From Okapia johnstoni (taxonomy: Eukaryota; Chordata; Mammalia; Artiodactyla; Giraffidae), in NCBI GenBank assembly GCA_024291935.2, contig CM044310.1, forward strand, positions 85,062,713-85,126,712: DNA of 64,000 nucleotides, written 5' to 3'. Positions 30,801 through 43,268 of this stretch are shown here, piece by piece (within the stretch, counting starts at the first letter, position 1; every line of letters starts with the position of its first letter). Below the pieces are notes generated by a model. It did no database searches, was not told where the DNA came from, and saw nothing but the letters and a program-made list of their open reading frames with translations. The position numbers were made by a program, and so were the translations under genes.

Positions 30801-33392
30801 CTGGAGTAACTACTGATAAAAGAGGAATAGATTTGAGAACAAACCAAAAAAAGCATTGTTACTAGAAATAAAGGTGAACATTTTACAATGACTGAGGGGT
30901 CAATCAGGAAAAGAAAACAATTATAAACATATGTGCACCTAATAACAGGTCCACAAAATACATGAAGCAAAAACTAACAAAACTAAAAGGAAAAATATAC
31001 AATGCAGCAGTAATAGTAGGAGACTAGTAGCTCACTTTCTATAATGGATAGAGCAAGTACGCAAAAGATCAAACCAATTTGAAGGACATTATAAATCAAC
31101 TAGAAGAAAAAAAAATCAACTAGACCTAAGAAACATCTATTGGACACCACCCAACAATAGCAGAATACACGTTCTTAGAGTACACAAGGACCATTCTCCA
31201 GGATAGACCACATATCAAGTCCAAAGTTCTCAAATTTAAAAATATTAAGTCATACAAAGTATGTTCTCCAATCACGATGGAATGAAGTTAGAAATCAGTA
31301 ACAAAGCTTGGAAATTTACAAATATGTGAAAATTAAATAACTTATCAATAATGAGTCAAGGAAATCTCAGAGAAAGTTATAAAATATTTTGAAATGAATG
31401 GAAACAAGTAATATACCAAGACATCATATAAACAAACCAGTGCATCAAGGGAAATGTATAGCTAAGTATCTACATTAAGAAAAAAAAAATCACAAATCAA
31501 CCTAACTTTCTACTTGAAGAAACTAGGAAAAGCTCAAACTAAACCCAAGGCAAGAAGTAAGGAAATAAAGATAAGAGCATAATTACTGAAATATGAAATA
31601 GAGAAAATTAATGAAACCAAAACGTAATTCTTTAAAAAGATCAACAAAATTGACAAACTTTTAGCTAGACTGATCAACCAAAAAAGAAAAGACTCAACTT
31701 ACTAGAATCAGAATTTCTTGGTGGCCCAGTGATTGGAACTCTGCATTTTCACTGATGGAGGCCTGGGTTCAATCCATGGTGGGAAACAGATCCTGCAAGC
31801 CACGTGGCATTACAAAGAAAAAGAAAAATTACTAGGCTCGAAAGAACATCATTTGTACCAATATTACAGAAATAAAAATGACTGTAAGAGAATATTATGA
31901 ATAATTATACACCAATAAATTAGATAACATAGATGAAGTGGATAAATTTCAAGAACACAAACTAGTGAAACTGAATCAAGAAGAAATAGAAACTATAATA
32001 ACAGTATAATAAAGAGACCGAATTACTAATTAAAATAAAAACTACACACAACATAATCCCTAGACTGGGCTGCTTCACTGAGGGACGAAAAAAAAGGTAA
32101 AGAATACCTATTCATCACATATTCAAATGGAAAAGAAAACACTTCCCAACTTGTTTTATAGGCAGATATATCTCACCAAAGTTAGACAGGCATTGTAAGA
32201 AAACTGGCAACAAATATCCCTTAGGAGTACAGATGCCAAAATTCTTAACAAATTGCTAGCAAACTGAATCCAGCAGTACATGAAAGATACTGTATGTAAC
32301 GACCATTGTGTCATTGACAATTCTATCTCAAGAATGCAAGGGTGGTTCAACAATACAAGCAATAATCAATGCACTGTTAATGGGAAAGGGGGGGGGACAT
32401 TAGTATCTCAATAGATGCAGGAAAGACATTTCACAAAGTCCAACACCATTACATGATTTTAAAAAAAGCTAAATTACACTTGCCTCAATAAAGGTCATTT
32501 ATGGAAAACCTACAACTAACATCATACATAATGGTTAAAGATTGAATATTTTCTCCTAAGTGAAGACAAGACTAGGATGTCCGCTCTTACTACTTTTATT
32601 CAACGTTGTTCTGCAGATTCTATCCAGAGCAAAGAAAAACAACAACAGAAGACATCCAGATTGGCCAAAGTAACCCAAGAGAGAAATGACTGGGAGCATT
32701 TGCGGTATTTTTCTTTTTTTAAATTGAAGTATAGTTGATTTACAATGTTGTATTTATTTCGGGTACACAACAAAATGATTCAGTTATATAGAATTTGAAC
32801 TTCATCAAAATTAAAGTCTTTACAAAGGACACCTTTAAGAAAGTGAAAAAACCTGTAGAACTGGGGAAAAATTGCAAATCATATATCTGATAAAGTACTT
32901 CTATCAGAATATGTAAAGATCTCTTACAATTCAGTAATAGAATCAAAAATCCAGTTGTGAAATGGGCAAAAGATTTAAAAAGACATTTCTCCAAAGCAAA
33001 TAAGCACACAAAAAGATGTTCAGCATTATTAGCCATCAGATAATGCAATTCAAAACCAAAAAGAGATACAATGCCATACTCCTCAGAATGGCCAGAATCA
33101 AAAAAACAGATAATAATGGGTTAGCAATGATGTGGAGAAATTAGAACTCATATATTACTGGAGAAATGTACAATGATGCAGCCACTTTTTAACACAACTT
33201 TGCAGTTTCATGCGGTATTCCCTTATGACCACAATCCTATTGCTAGGTGTATACCCAAAGAAATGAAAACACATCCACACAAAAGCTTGTAAACAAACAT
33301 TCATATTATTATTCACAATAGCCCAAGAGTATAAAAATCTCAAATGTCCATCAATTAATGAATGGGTAAATAAAACATGATATACCCATAAA
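30800..33392 (+). mobile_element. L1 LINE, sense, ORF2 region, decayed
   Basis: ORF2-type text includes TATAAACATATGTGCACCTA, GGACCATTCTCCAGGATAGA, TTCTACTTGAAGAAACTAGG and ACTGGGGAAAAATTGCAAAT. Frames are shattered. A CHR SINE (31711-31829) and a short reversed L1 3' piece (about 32715-32790) interrupt it. The element resumes after the BovB at 35951. Confidence 0.75.
31711..31829 (+). mobile_element. CHR-type SINE, sense
   Basis: GAATTTCTTGGTGGCCCAGT, GCCTGGGTTCAATCCATGGT and an A-rich tail. It sits in the L1, with TTACTAG on both sides as a likely target copy. Confidence 0.8.
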
Positions 33393-35950
33393 TATACCAA
33401 AAATGACAGAATGATCTCTCTTCATTTCCAAGGCAAACCATTCGATATGACAGTAATCCAAGTCTATGCCGTGACCAATTATGCTGAAGAAGCTGAAGTT
33501 GAACAGTTCTTTGAAGACCTACAAGACCTTCTAGAACTAACACCCACAGATGTCCTTTTCATTATAAGGGACAGGAATGCAAATGTAGGAAGTCAAGAAA
33601 TACCTGGAGTAACAGGCAAATTTGGTCTTGGAGTACAGAATGAAGCAGGGCAAAGGCTACTAGAGTTTTGCCAAGAAACACACTGGTCATAGCAAACACC
33701 CTCTTCCAACAACAAAAGAGAAGACTCTACATGTGGACATCACCAGATGGTCAATACCGAAATCAGATTGATTATATCCTTTGCAGCCAAAGATGGAGAA
33801 GCTCGATACAGTCAGCAAAAACAAGACCAGGAGCTGACCGTGGCTCAGATCATGAACTCCTTATTGCCAAATACAGACTTGAAGATAGTAGGGAAAACCA
33901 CTAGACCTTTCAGGTATGACCTAAATCAAATCCCTCACGATTATACAGTGAAAGTGAGAAATAGATTCAAGGAATTAGATCTGATAGACAGACTGCCTGA
34001 ACAACTATAGATGGAGGTTCGTGACATTGTATAGGAGGCAGGGATCAAGATCATCCCCAAGGAAAAGAAACACAAAAAGACAAAATGGTTGTCTGAGGAG
34101 GCTATACAAATAGCTGTGAAAAGAAGAGAAGTGAAAGGCAAAGGAGAAAAGGAAAGATATAACCATTTGAATGCAGAGTTCCAAAGAAAAGCAAGGAGAG
34201 ATAAGAAAGCCTTCCTCAGTGATCAGTGCAAAGCAATAGAGGATAACAATAGAATGGAAAAAGCTAAAGATCTCTTCAAGAAAATTAGAGATACCAAGGG
34301 AACGTTTCATGCAAAGATGGGCACAACAAAGGACAGAAATGGTGTGGACGTAACAGAAGCAGAAGATATTAAAAAGAGGTGGCAAGAACACACAGAAGAA
34401 TTATACAAAAAAGATCTTTATGACCCAGATAACCACGATGGTGTGATCACTCACGTAGAGAAAGACATCCTGGAGTCCAAAGTCTAGTAGGAAGCATCAC
34501 TATGAACAAAGCTAGTGGAGGTGATGGAATTCCAGTTGAGCTATTTCAAATCCTGGAAGATGATGCTGTGAAAGTGCTGCACTCAATATGCCAGCAAATT
34601 TGGAAAACTCAGCAGTGGCCACGGGACTGGAAAAGGTCAGTTTTCATTCCAATCCCAGAGAAAGGCAATGACAAAGAATGTTCAAACTACTGCACAATTG
34701 CACTCATCTTACACGCTAGCTAAGTGATGCTCAAAATTCTCCAACCAGGCTTCAACAGTACATGAACTAAGAACTTCCAGATGTTCAAGCTGGATTTAGA
34801 AAAGGCAGAGGAACCAGAGATCAAATTGCCAACATCCGTTGGATCATCGAAAAAGCAAGAGAGTTCCAGAAAAACATCTACTTCTGCTTTATTGACTATG
34901 CCAAAGCCTTTGACTGTGTGGATCACAACAAACTGGAAAATTCCTCAAGAGATGGGAATACCAGACCACCTGATCTGCCTCCTGAGAAATCTGTATGTAG
35001 GTCAGGAAGACATAGTTAGAACTGGACATGGTTCCAAATCGGGAAAGGGATGCTTCAAGGCTGTATATTGTCACCCTGCTTATTTAACTTATATGCAGAG
35101 TACACCATGAGAAACGCTGGGCTGGAGGAAGCACAAGCTGGAATCAAGACTGCCGGGAGAAATATCAATAACCTCAGATATGCAGATGACACCACCCTTA
35201 TGGCAGAAAGCGAAAAAGAACAAAAGAGCCTCTTGATGAAAGTGAAAGAGGAGAGTGAAAAAGTTGGCTTAAAGCTCAACATTCAGAAAACTAAGATCAT
35301 GGCATCTGGTCCCATCACTTCATGGCAAAAAGATGGGGAAACAATGGAAACAGTGACAGACTTTATTTTGGGGGGCTCCAAAATCACTGCAGATGGTGAC
35401 TGCAGCCATGAAACTAAAAGACGCTTGCTCTTTGGAAGAAAAGTTGTGACCAACCTAGACAGCATATTAAAAAGCAGAGACATTACTTTGCCAACAAAGG
35501 TCCTCCTAGTCAAAGCTATGGCTATTCCAGTAGTCATGTATGGATGTGAGAATTGGACTATAAAGAAAGCTGAGCACCGAAGAATTGACGAACTGTGGTG
35601 TTGGAGAAGACTCTTGAGAGTCCCTCGGACTGCAAGGAGATCCAACCAGTCCATCCTAAAGGAAATCAGTTCTGAATATTCATTGGAAGGACTGATGCTG
35701 AAACTGAAACTCCAATATTTTGGCCACCTGATGCAAAGAGCTGACTCATTGGAAAAGACCCTGATGCTTGGAAAGATTGAAGGCGAGAGGAGAAGGGGAC
35801 GACAGAGGATGAGATGGTTGGATGGCATCACCAACTCAATGGACATGGGTTTGAGTAAACTCCGGGAGTTGGTGATGGACAGGGAGGCCTGGCGTGCTGC
35901 AGTCCATGGGGTCACAGAGTCGGACACAACTGAGTGACTGAACTGAACTG
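33393..35950 (+). mobile_element. BovB (RTE-clade) LINE, 5' truncated, inactive
   Basis: About 2.56 kb from the middle of the endonuclease domain to the tail ACTGAGTGACTGAACTGAACTG. Endonuclease text includes a degraded metal-site motif (RDRNANVG where GDWNAKVG is expected) and the GSDHELL motif. The RT segment keeps YADD at 35179-35190 in an unbroken stretch at 35050-35937. Several frameshifts and stops before that (near 33690, 34010, 34485, 34720) break the protein. Flanked by ATACCCATAAA at 33382-33392 and 35951-35961, inside an older L1. Non-LTR retrotransposons of this type spread by target-primed reverse transcription. Confidence 0.96.
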
Positions 35951-36600
35951 ATACCCATAAAACAAAATATTACTCAACAATAAAAAGCATGAAGTACTGA
36001 TACATGCTGCAACATGGATAAACCTTGAAAACATTATGCTGTGGGAAAGAAACTGTCACAAAGACCACATATTGTATGATTCTATTTATGTGAAATGTCT
36101 AGAACAGGCAAATCTATAGAGATCGAGATATAATCTATAGGTCAGATAGATAGACAAGGCTTCCCTGGTGGCTTAGATGGTAAAAGAATCTACCTGCAAC
36201 GCGGGAGACCCGGGTTCGATTCTGGGGTCAGGAAGATCCCCTGGAGGAGGAAATGGCAGCCCACTCCAGTATTCTTGCCTGGAGAATTCCATGGACAGAG
36301 GAGCCTCGTGGACTACAGTCCATGGTGTCACAAAGAGTTGGACATGACCGAGCGACTAACACTTTCATAGAGATATAAAGTAAATGAGTAATTGCCTAGG
36401 TTTGGGGGCATTGAACTGCTCATGTGTATGGGATATCTCCTTGGTATGACGGAAATGTTCTCAACAGATTTTGATTTGTTGCATAACTGTGAATATAATA
36501 AACTAAAAACAACTGCATCATATACTTTAAATGGGTGAATTTTCTACTATGTGAATTGTATCTCAATCAAGTTGCTTTTAGAAACTGACAAAGTACAGTG
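35951..36600 (+). mobile_element. L1 3' end resuming after BovB, with Bov-tA inside
   Basis: AAAATATTACTCAACAATAA, AACATGGATAAACCTTGAAA and ATGATTCTATTTATGTGAAA continue the L1 3' UTR, and the piece after the SINE includes GGGATATCTCCTTGGTATGA. This places the BovB insertion within one L1. Confidence 0.8.
36158..36368 (+). mobile_element. Bov-tA SINE, sense
   Basis: GGCTTCCCTGGTGGCTTAGA, GGAGACCCGGGTTCGATTCT (tRNA-type B box) and GGACATGACCGAGCGACTAA. Near full length. Confidence 0.92.
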
Positions 36601-36879
36601 TACAAGCTCATTGTGAAATCTTTAAACTTTTAACCTTAATAAATACCCTCTTTGTCTCCCTACTGGAGCCCCTGCCGAGATGTGGAAACCTCTGCCCCTT
36701 CAACTATATTTATTGCTGATCCATGAGGCTCAAACTAGCTAGCAGTTCCTTCAACTAAGAGCACCCCCTGGGAATCAAGAGGAAAAGCAAGAATTCTGGA
36801 ACCTCTTTTTCCCTCCTCTGTGCATTTACTCCCAAGGTGATCTCACCCTGTCTTTTTTTTTAATTAGTTTTTTCCTATT

Positions 36880-37560
36880 TAAAAAAAAATTTTATTGAAA
36901 TATATTTGATTCACAATGTTGTGTTAGTTTCAGGTATACAGCAAAGTGATTTGGACACATATATATATACACACACACACACACACATACACACACATAC
37001 ATATATACATATATATGAATATATGTGTACATATACATATGTATGTACATATACATATATATGTACATATACATATATACATATATATATGAAAAAGTTT
37101 GTTTTCCTTTATAGGTCATAACAAGATATTGAATATAGTTCCCTATGCTGTACAGTAGGTCCTTGTTGATTATCTTATATATGGTATTGTGTATATGTTA
37201 ATCCCAAACTTCTAATTTATCTCTCCCCCTCTTTCCCCTTTGGTAACCATAAGTTTGTTTTCTATATCTATGGGTCTATTTCTGTTTTGTATATAAGTTT
37301 ATTTGTACATTTTTTTTAGATTCCACGTATAAGCGATATCATATTATATTTGTCTTTAACTTCATTCAGTATGACAATCTAATGTTGCTGCAAATGGCAT
37401 TATTTTCATTCTTTTTTGTGGCTGAGTAACATTCCACTGTAAGTGTATACCACATCTTTTATCTATCATTGGACAGTTAGGTTCTTTCCCTGAATAGTGC
37501 TGTAATGAACATTGGGGTGCAAGTATATTTTGATATTTTGGTTTTCTTATGGTGAGCAAT
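36880..37560 (-). mobile_element. L1 3' end, antisense, with TA/CA microsatellite
   Basis: TTTATTGAAATATATTTGAT, TCAGGTATACAGCAAAGTGA, AATATAGTTCCCTATGCTGT and TTAATCCCAAACTTCTAATT are artiodactyl L1 3' UTR in reverse. The microsatellite at 36957-37092 mixes TA, CA and TG steps. The sequence from 36600 to 36880 before it is unassigned. Confidence 0.82.
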
Positions 37561-38204
37561 CTGCTCAAAGTCCACTGATTTAAATGTAAATCTTATTCAT
37601 AAGCACCCTCACAGAATCATTCTAAACAGTATTTGACCAAATATCTAGGCACAGGGGCCCAGCCATGTTAATGTGTAAATTTAACCATTACAGCTTCTAT
37701 GTTAAGAAGAAATTGTGGTAAAAGGAAAGACAGAAGCAGAGAGGCCAGATGGAAGGACTTTGCAAGGATGCTGGTAAGAGAAGATGGATGCTCATATCAG
37801 AGAACAGGCAGTGGAGGATCTGAGAGGTGGTTGGATTTTGAAAAGATGAAGACTGAGCTGATGGATTAGATGGAGAAGGTAAGAGAAAGAGGAATCAAGG
37901 ATGACTCCAAAGTATCTTGGCCTAGCCAACCAGAAGAACGATGTTGCCATTTACTGAGGGGGGAAAACAGAGACAATAGGGGATGGGCTTCCATGACCTG
38001 AGGATGAAAGCGTGAGGGTCCAGTGGGCACAGGGGACAGCAGAGAGGACACAGCCCTCGCTCCTGACCTTGAACCTGGGTGATATGAGGAAACGGCGGAC
38101 ATTCCAGAGTGCACAGTGAAAGGATTCAGTGGTTGTAAGAAGGATATTTCATCCTGGCCAAAGTATTGTTTAACTCGAGAAGGAAGTGACTGGTAGGGTT
38201 CCTC
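37561..38204. other. Intergenic, probable old LINE remnant
   Basis: AATCAAGGATGACTCCAAAG and GTTGCCATTTACTGAG recall an old mammalian LINE consensus. Too diverged to name. No gene signal. Confidence 0.35.
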
Positions 38205-38725
38205 TTTTTTTTACTGAAGTATAGTTGATTTACAAAGTTGTGTTAGTTTCAGGTGCACAACAAAGAGGTTCGGTTATATAATGTTTCTGTTGCTGTTTAG
38301 TCACGTCTGACTCTTTTGTGGCCCCGTGGACTGTAAGCCCACCAGGCTCCTCTGTCCATGGGATTCTCCAGGCAAGAATACTGGAGCAGATTGCCATTTC
38401 CTGCTTCTGGGTTTGATCCCTGGCTCAGGAAGATCTCCTGGAGAAGGGAATGGCAACCCACTCCAGTATTCTTGCCTGGAGAATTCCATGGACAGAGGAG
38501 CCTGGTGGGCTACAGTCCATGGGGTCACAAAGAGTTGGACACGACTGAACAACTAACACATACATACACACAGACATATATCTATCTATCTATCTATATA
38601 CACACACATATACACATATATTATAATTATGTGTATATATTTAAGTATGCATATATTCTTTTTCAGATTCTTTTCCCTTGTAGGTTACTACAAAATATTG
38701 AGTATAGTTCCCTGTGCTATTCAAA
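38205..38725 (-). mobile_element. L1 3' end, antisense, split by a fold-back SINE and microsatellite
   Basis: TTTTTTACTGAAGTATAGTT at the left and TTCAGATTCTTTTCCCTTGT with AGTATAGTTCCCTGTGCTAT at the right are parts of the same L1 3' UTR. The SINE structure (38287-38558) and ATCT/CA/TA repeats (38577-38640) lie between. Confidence 0.75.
38287..38558. mobile_element. Fold-back Bov-tA/Bov-A structure (inverted SINE arms)
   Basis: The left arm (38287-38401) is antisense SINE and the right arm (38446-38558) is sense SINE of the same region. The arms differ by only a few bases in the core, with a 44-nt spacer that contains the B-box-like GGGTTTGATCCCTGG. Confidence 0.88.
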
Positions 38726-38919
38726 TGTTTGCACCTTTAATGAAAACTGAGGAATCAGTTTGAGTATCATTGATTTCATTTTGACCTGGGCCTCACAGAA
38801 TTCAGTAGTGGCCTTGAAGTCAAGCTAGGTGTTTAGTTAAATAAATATTAGTTGAATACCTGTTAAGTGATGAACACTCTTCTAGGTTTTAGTAACAAAG
38901 TGTCACTGCTCTCCTTACC

Positions 38920-39445
38920 CTAAAATCTTGACTTTCCAGTCACCTTTAGAATCAAGTCCAAAATCTTAACCAGGACTTTGACATCACCTCTATCCACACC
39001 TCCTGCCTTTCCTTCTTGCTTTTTACACTTCAACCACATTCTCATTCCTACATCTCCCTGAATCACCCACGCTTTTTCCTGATGCACAGTCTTTCCAAAA
39101 GCTTTTTCCTCTGCCCGAAATGAACCCTTCCCTTGTACTGGCTATGAATTTTAGATTTTTTCTTGCAGAAGTGAAGGGAAGAAGGGAAAGCCTTTGTCTA
39201 CTTCCACCCATCCTGTGCCTGGTAAAGCTCTTCCAGGATGCACTCCTATAGTTGCCTGACTTTCTTTTTTGGTAATATATTCACACTTGACAATTTCTGT
39301 TTATTCTAGGTCTGTTTTCCCACGTCAGCATAAACTCTGGAGGGCAGACACCATGCATTTATCATTCACTACTATATCTTCAGTGCTTGGCAAAGTACTT
39401 GACACATAATAGGCACTCACTAAACATCAGTTGAATATTTGAGTG
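38920..39445 (+). mobile_element. L2 LINE 3' part, sense
   Basis: AAGTCCAAAATCTTAACCAG, CACACCTCCTGCCTTTCCTT, AACTCTGGAGGGCAGACACC and CACATAATAGGCACTCACTA follow the L2 consensus. The frame is long dead. Confidence 0.7.
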
Positions 39446-39539
39446 GATGGATGGCCCAATCTCTGGCTAAGTGAATAAATGAATAAACAAGGGAAAGAAT
39501 AATTAGAGCCCAAGAACCAAATCTCTGGAATAATCGAGA

Positions 39540-40857
39540 TTGATTTCTTTTTTTTTAATTCTTTTAAAAATTGAGATAAAATTGACATATAACGTTGTAT
39601 TAGTCTTAGGTATATAACATAATGATTTGATATATGTATGCATATATATACATATATGATTATCACAAATTTAGTTAACATCTATAACCACACATAAGTA
39701 CAACATTTTTTCTTGTGATGTGAAACTTTAAGGTTCACTTTCTTTTAAGATTTCTTCTTCACACATACAATGTGGTATTTTAACTGTAGTCACCATGCTG
39801 TACTTTACATCCCCATAACTTATCTATTTATAACTGGAAGACTGTACCTTTTGTTCATGATCACTCATCTCACCTGCCCACTCCTGGGCACCTCTGGTAA
39901 CCACCAATCTCTTCTCTGTATCTGAGTTTCATTTTGGTTTTTCCTTTTTTTAGATTTCACATATCAGATATCATATGGTATTTGTCTTTCTCTGTCTGAC
40001 TTATTTCACTTAGTATAATACCCTCATGATCCTATACTTGTTGTCACAAATGGCAGGATTTCCTTCTTCTTATGGCTGAATAATATTCCATTATATACAA
40101 CTATCTTTATCCATTCATCAGTCAATGAGCACTTAGGTTACTTCCACGTCTTGCTGCTAAGTCACTTCAGTCGTGCCCGACTCTGTGCGACCCCATAGAC
40201 GGCAGTCCACCAGGCTCCCCCGTCCCTGGGATTCTCCAGGCAAGAACACTGGAGTGGGTTGCCATTTCCTTCTCCAATGCATGAAAATAAAGTGAAAGTA
40301 AAGTCGCTCAGTCGTGTCCGACTCTTCGCTACCCCAAGGACTACAGCCTACCAGGCTCCTCCGTCTATGGGAGTTTCCAGGCAAGAGTACTGGAGTGGGG
40401 TGCCATTGGATACTGTAAATAATGCTCCTATGACTATAGAGGTGCAGATATCTTTTTGAGCTAGTGATCTCATTTTCTTCCAATAAATACCCAGAAGTGG
40501 AATTGCTGGATCATCTGGTAGTTCTTTTTTTTCTTATTATTTTTTTTGAGGAACCTCCATATTCTTTTCCATAGTGGATGCTCAATATACATTCCCATCA
40601 ACAGTGTACTAGGTTTTTTTTCCTCCACATCCTTGCCAACATTTGTTATTTATAGCCTTTTTGATGATATCTATTCTGATAGGTGTGAGGTGATATCTCA
40701 TTGTGGTTTTGATTTGCATTTTCCTGATGATGAGTGATGTCGAGTATCTTTTCATTTGCCTCTTGGCCATTTGTATGTCTTTTTGGAAAAATGTCTATTC
40801 AATTCTGCCTATTTTAAAAATTGGGTAGCTTTTTTTTTTTGCCTCTCTATGTGGCTT
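39540..40857 (-). mobile_element. L1 3' end, antisense, with Bov-A2 inside
   Basis: TTGAGATAAAATTGACATAT, GGTAACCACCAATCTCTTCT, TGACTTATTTCACTTAGTAT and TTTGATTTGCATTTTCCTGA are antisense L1. The element runs directly into the BovB piece at 40858. Confidence 0.8.
40151..40408 (-). mobile_element. Bov-A2 dimeric SINE, antisense
   Basis: Two antisense Bov-A units in tandem, joined by TCCAATGCATGAAAATAAAG. Each has GACTCT..GACCCC/TACCCC and TTCCAGGCAAGA motifs. Confidence 0.92.
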
Positions 40858-41379
40858 GCAAATTTGGAAAACTTAGCAGTGGCCACAAGACTGGAAAAAG
40901 TCAGTATTCATTTCAGTTCCAAAGAAAGGCAATCCCAAAGAATGTTCAAACTACTGTACAATTGCACTGATTTCACATATTAGCAATGTAATTCTCAAAA
41001 TCCTTCAAGCTAGGCTTCAGCAATACATGAACCAAAATTCCAGATGTACAAGCTGGGATTTAGAAAAGGCAGAGGAACCAGAGATCAAATTGCCAACATA
41101 TACTGGATCATAGAAAAAGCAAGAGAATTTAAAAAAAAATCTGCTTCATTAACTATGCTAAATCCTTTGACTATGTGGATCACAACAAACTGTGGAAAGT
41201 TCTTAAAGAGATGGGAATACCAGACCACTTTACCTGTCTCCTGAGAAGCTTGTATGCAGGTCAAGAAACAACAGTTAGAACTGGACATGGAACAATGGAC
41301 TGGTTCCAAATTGGGAAAGAAGCACATCAATGCTGCATACTGTTACCCTGCTTATGTAATTTAAATGCATAGTACATCA
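40858..41379 (+). mobile_element. BovB RT-region fragment, sense (first unit of a fusion)
   Basis: Runs from GCAAATTTGGAAAACTTAGC through TATGCAGGTCAAGAAACAAC to ATAGTACATCATG, inside the RT domain, then breaks off. Several stops. Followed without a gap by a second BovB that starts earlier in the element. Confidence 0.9.
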
Positions 41380-43268
41380 TGTGAAGAAAAAGAAATGCAA
41401 AAAGGCAAAATGGTTGTCTAAGGAGGTGTTACAAATAGCTGAGAAAAGAAGGGAAGCTAAAGGAAAAGAAGAAAAGGAAAGATACCCATCTGAATGCAAA
41501 GAATAGCAAGGAGAGATAAGATAGCCTTCCTCAGTGATCAATGCAAAGAAACAGAGGAAAACAATAGAATAGGAAAGGCTAAAAAAGATCTCTTCAAGAA
41601 ACTTAGACATACCAAGGGAACATTTCATGCAAAGATGGGCACAATAAAGGACAGAAATGGTATGGACCTAACAGAAGCAGAAGATATTAAGAGAAGGTAG
41701 CAAGAATACACAGAAGAACTGTACAAAAAAGATCTTCATGACCGAGATAACCATGATGGTGTGATCACTTACTTAGAGCCAGACATCCTGGAATGTGAAG
41801 TCAAGTGGGCCTTAGGAAGCATCACTACAAACAAAGCTGGTGAAGGTGATGAAATTCTAGCTGAGCTATTTCAAGTCCTAAAAGATGATGCTGTTAAAGT
41901 GCTGCATTCAATATGCCAGCAAATTTGGAAAACTCAGCAGTGGCCACGGGACTGGAAAGGTCAATTTTCATTTTAATCCCAAAGAAAGGCAATGCCAAAA
42001 AATGTTCAAACCACACAATTGCACTCATCTCACATGCTACCAAAGTAATGCTCAAAATTCTCCAAGCGAGGCTTCAATAGTATGTGAACAGAGAACTTCC
42101 AGATGTTCAAGCTGGATTTAGAAAAGGCAGAGGAACCAGAGATCAAATTGCCAACATCCACTGAATCACAGAAAAAGCAAGAGAGCTCCAGAAAAACATC
42201 TACTGCTTTATTGACTATGCCAAAGCCTTTAACTGTGTGGATCACAACAAACTGTGGAAAATTCAAGAGATGGGAACACCTGACCTGCCTCCTGAGAAAT
42301 GTGTATCCAAGTCAAGAAGCAACAGTTAGAACTGGACATGGAACAATGGACTGGTTCTAAATCAGGAAAGGAGTATGTCAAGGCTGTATGTTGTCACTCT
42401 GTTTATTTAACTTATATGCAGAGTACATCATGCAAAATGCTGGAATGGATAAAGCACAAGAAGGAATCAAGATTGCCAGGAGAAATATTAACAACCTCAG
42501 ATATGCAGATGATACCACTCTAATGGAAGAATGTGAAGAAGAACTAAAGGGCCTCTTGATGAAGGTGAAAGAGGAGAATGAAAAAGCTGGCTTCAAATTC
42601 AATATTCAAAAAACTAAGATCATGGCATCTGGTCCCATCACTTCATGGTAAATAGAAAGGGAAAAAATGGGAACACTGTCAGTTTTTATTTTCTTGGGCT
42701 CCAAAATCACCATGGACTGTGATTGCAGCCATGAAATTAAGACACTTACCTGTTCCTTGGAAGAAAAGCTATGGCAAACTTAGACAGTGTATTAAAAAGC
42801 AGAGACATCACTGTGCCAACAAAGGTCCATATAGTCAAAGCTATGGTTTTTTCAGTAGTCATGTATGGATTTGAGAGCTGGACTATAAAGAAGGCAGAGT
42901 ACCGAAGAATTGATGCTTTCAAATTGTGGTGCTGGAGAGTCCCTTGGACTGCAAGGAGATCAAATCAGTCAATCCTAAAGGAAATCAACCCTGAATATTC
43001 TTTGGAAGGACTAATGCTGAAGCTGAAGCTCCAATACTTTGGCCAACTGGTGTGAAGAGCTTACTCATTGGAAAAGACCCTTATGCTGGGAAAAATTGAG
43101 GGCAGGAGGAGAAGGGGGCAGCAGAGGATGAGATGGTTAGATAGCATTACTGACTCAATGGAGATGAGTTTGAGCAAACTCCAGGAGATGGTGAAGGACA
43201 GAGAAGCCTGCCATGCTGCAGTTCATGGGGTCGCAAAGAGTGGGACATGACTTAGCAACTGAACAACA
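41380..43268 (+). mobile_element. BovB LINE, sense, middle to 3' end (second unit of a fusion)
   Basis: Starts at AAGAAATGCAAAAAGGCAAA between endonuclease and RT, repeats the RT region already present in the first unit, and runs to GACTTAGCAACTGAAC. The RT catalytic segment reads RYADDTTLM near 42500. Many frameshifts; inactive. Confidence 0.93.

Noticed and set aside
33411..35937. Reverse-transcriptase reading frames as possible host genes
   Set aside because: They are fragments of a BovB retrotransposon with its typical tail, target duplication and several frame breaks. The same applies at 40858-43268, 49079-50099 and 52113-54594.
36158..36368. tRNA-like A/B box sequences
   Set aside because: These are the tRNA-derived heads of Bov-tA and CHR SINEs, not functional tRNA genes. 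No intact cloverleaf was seen.
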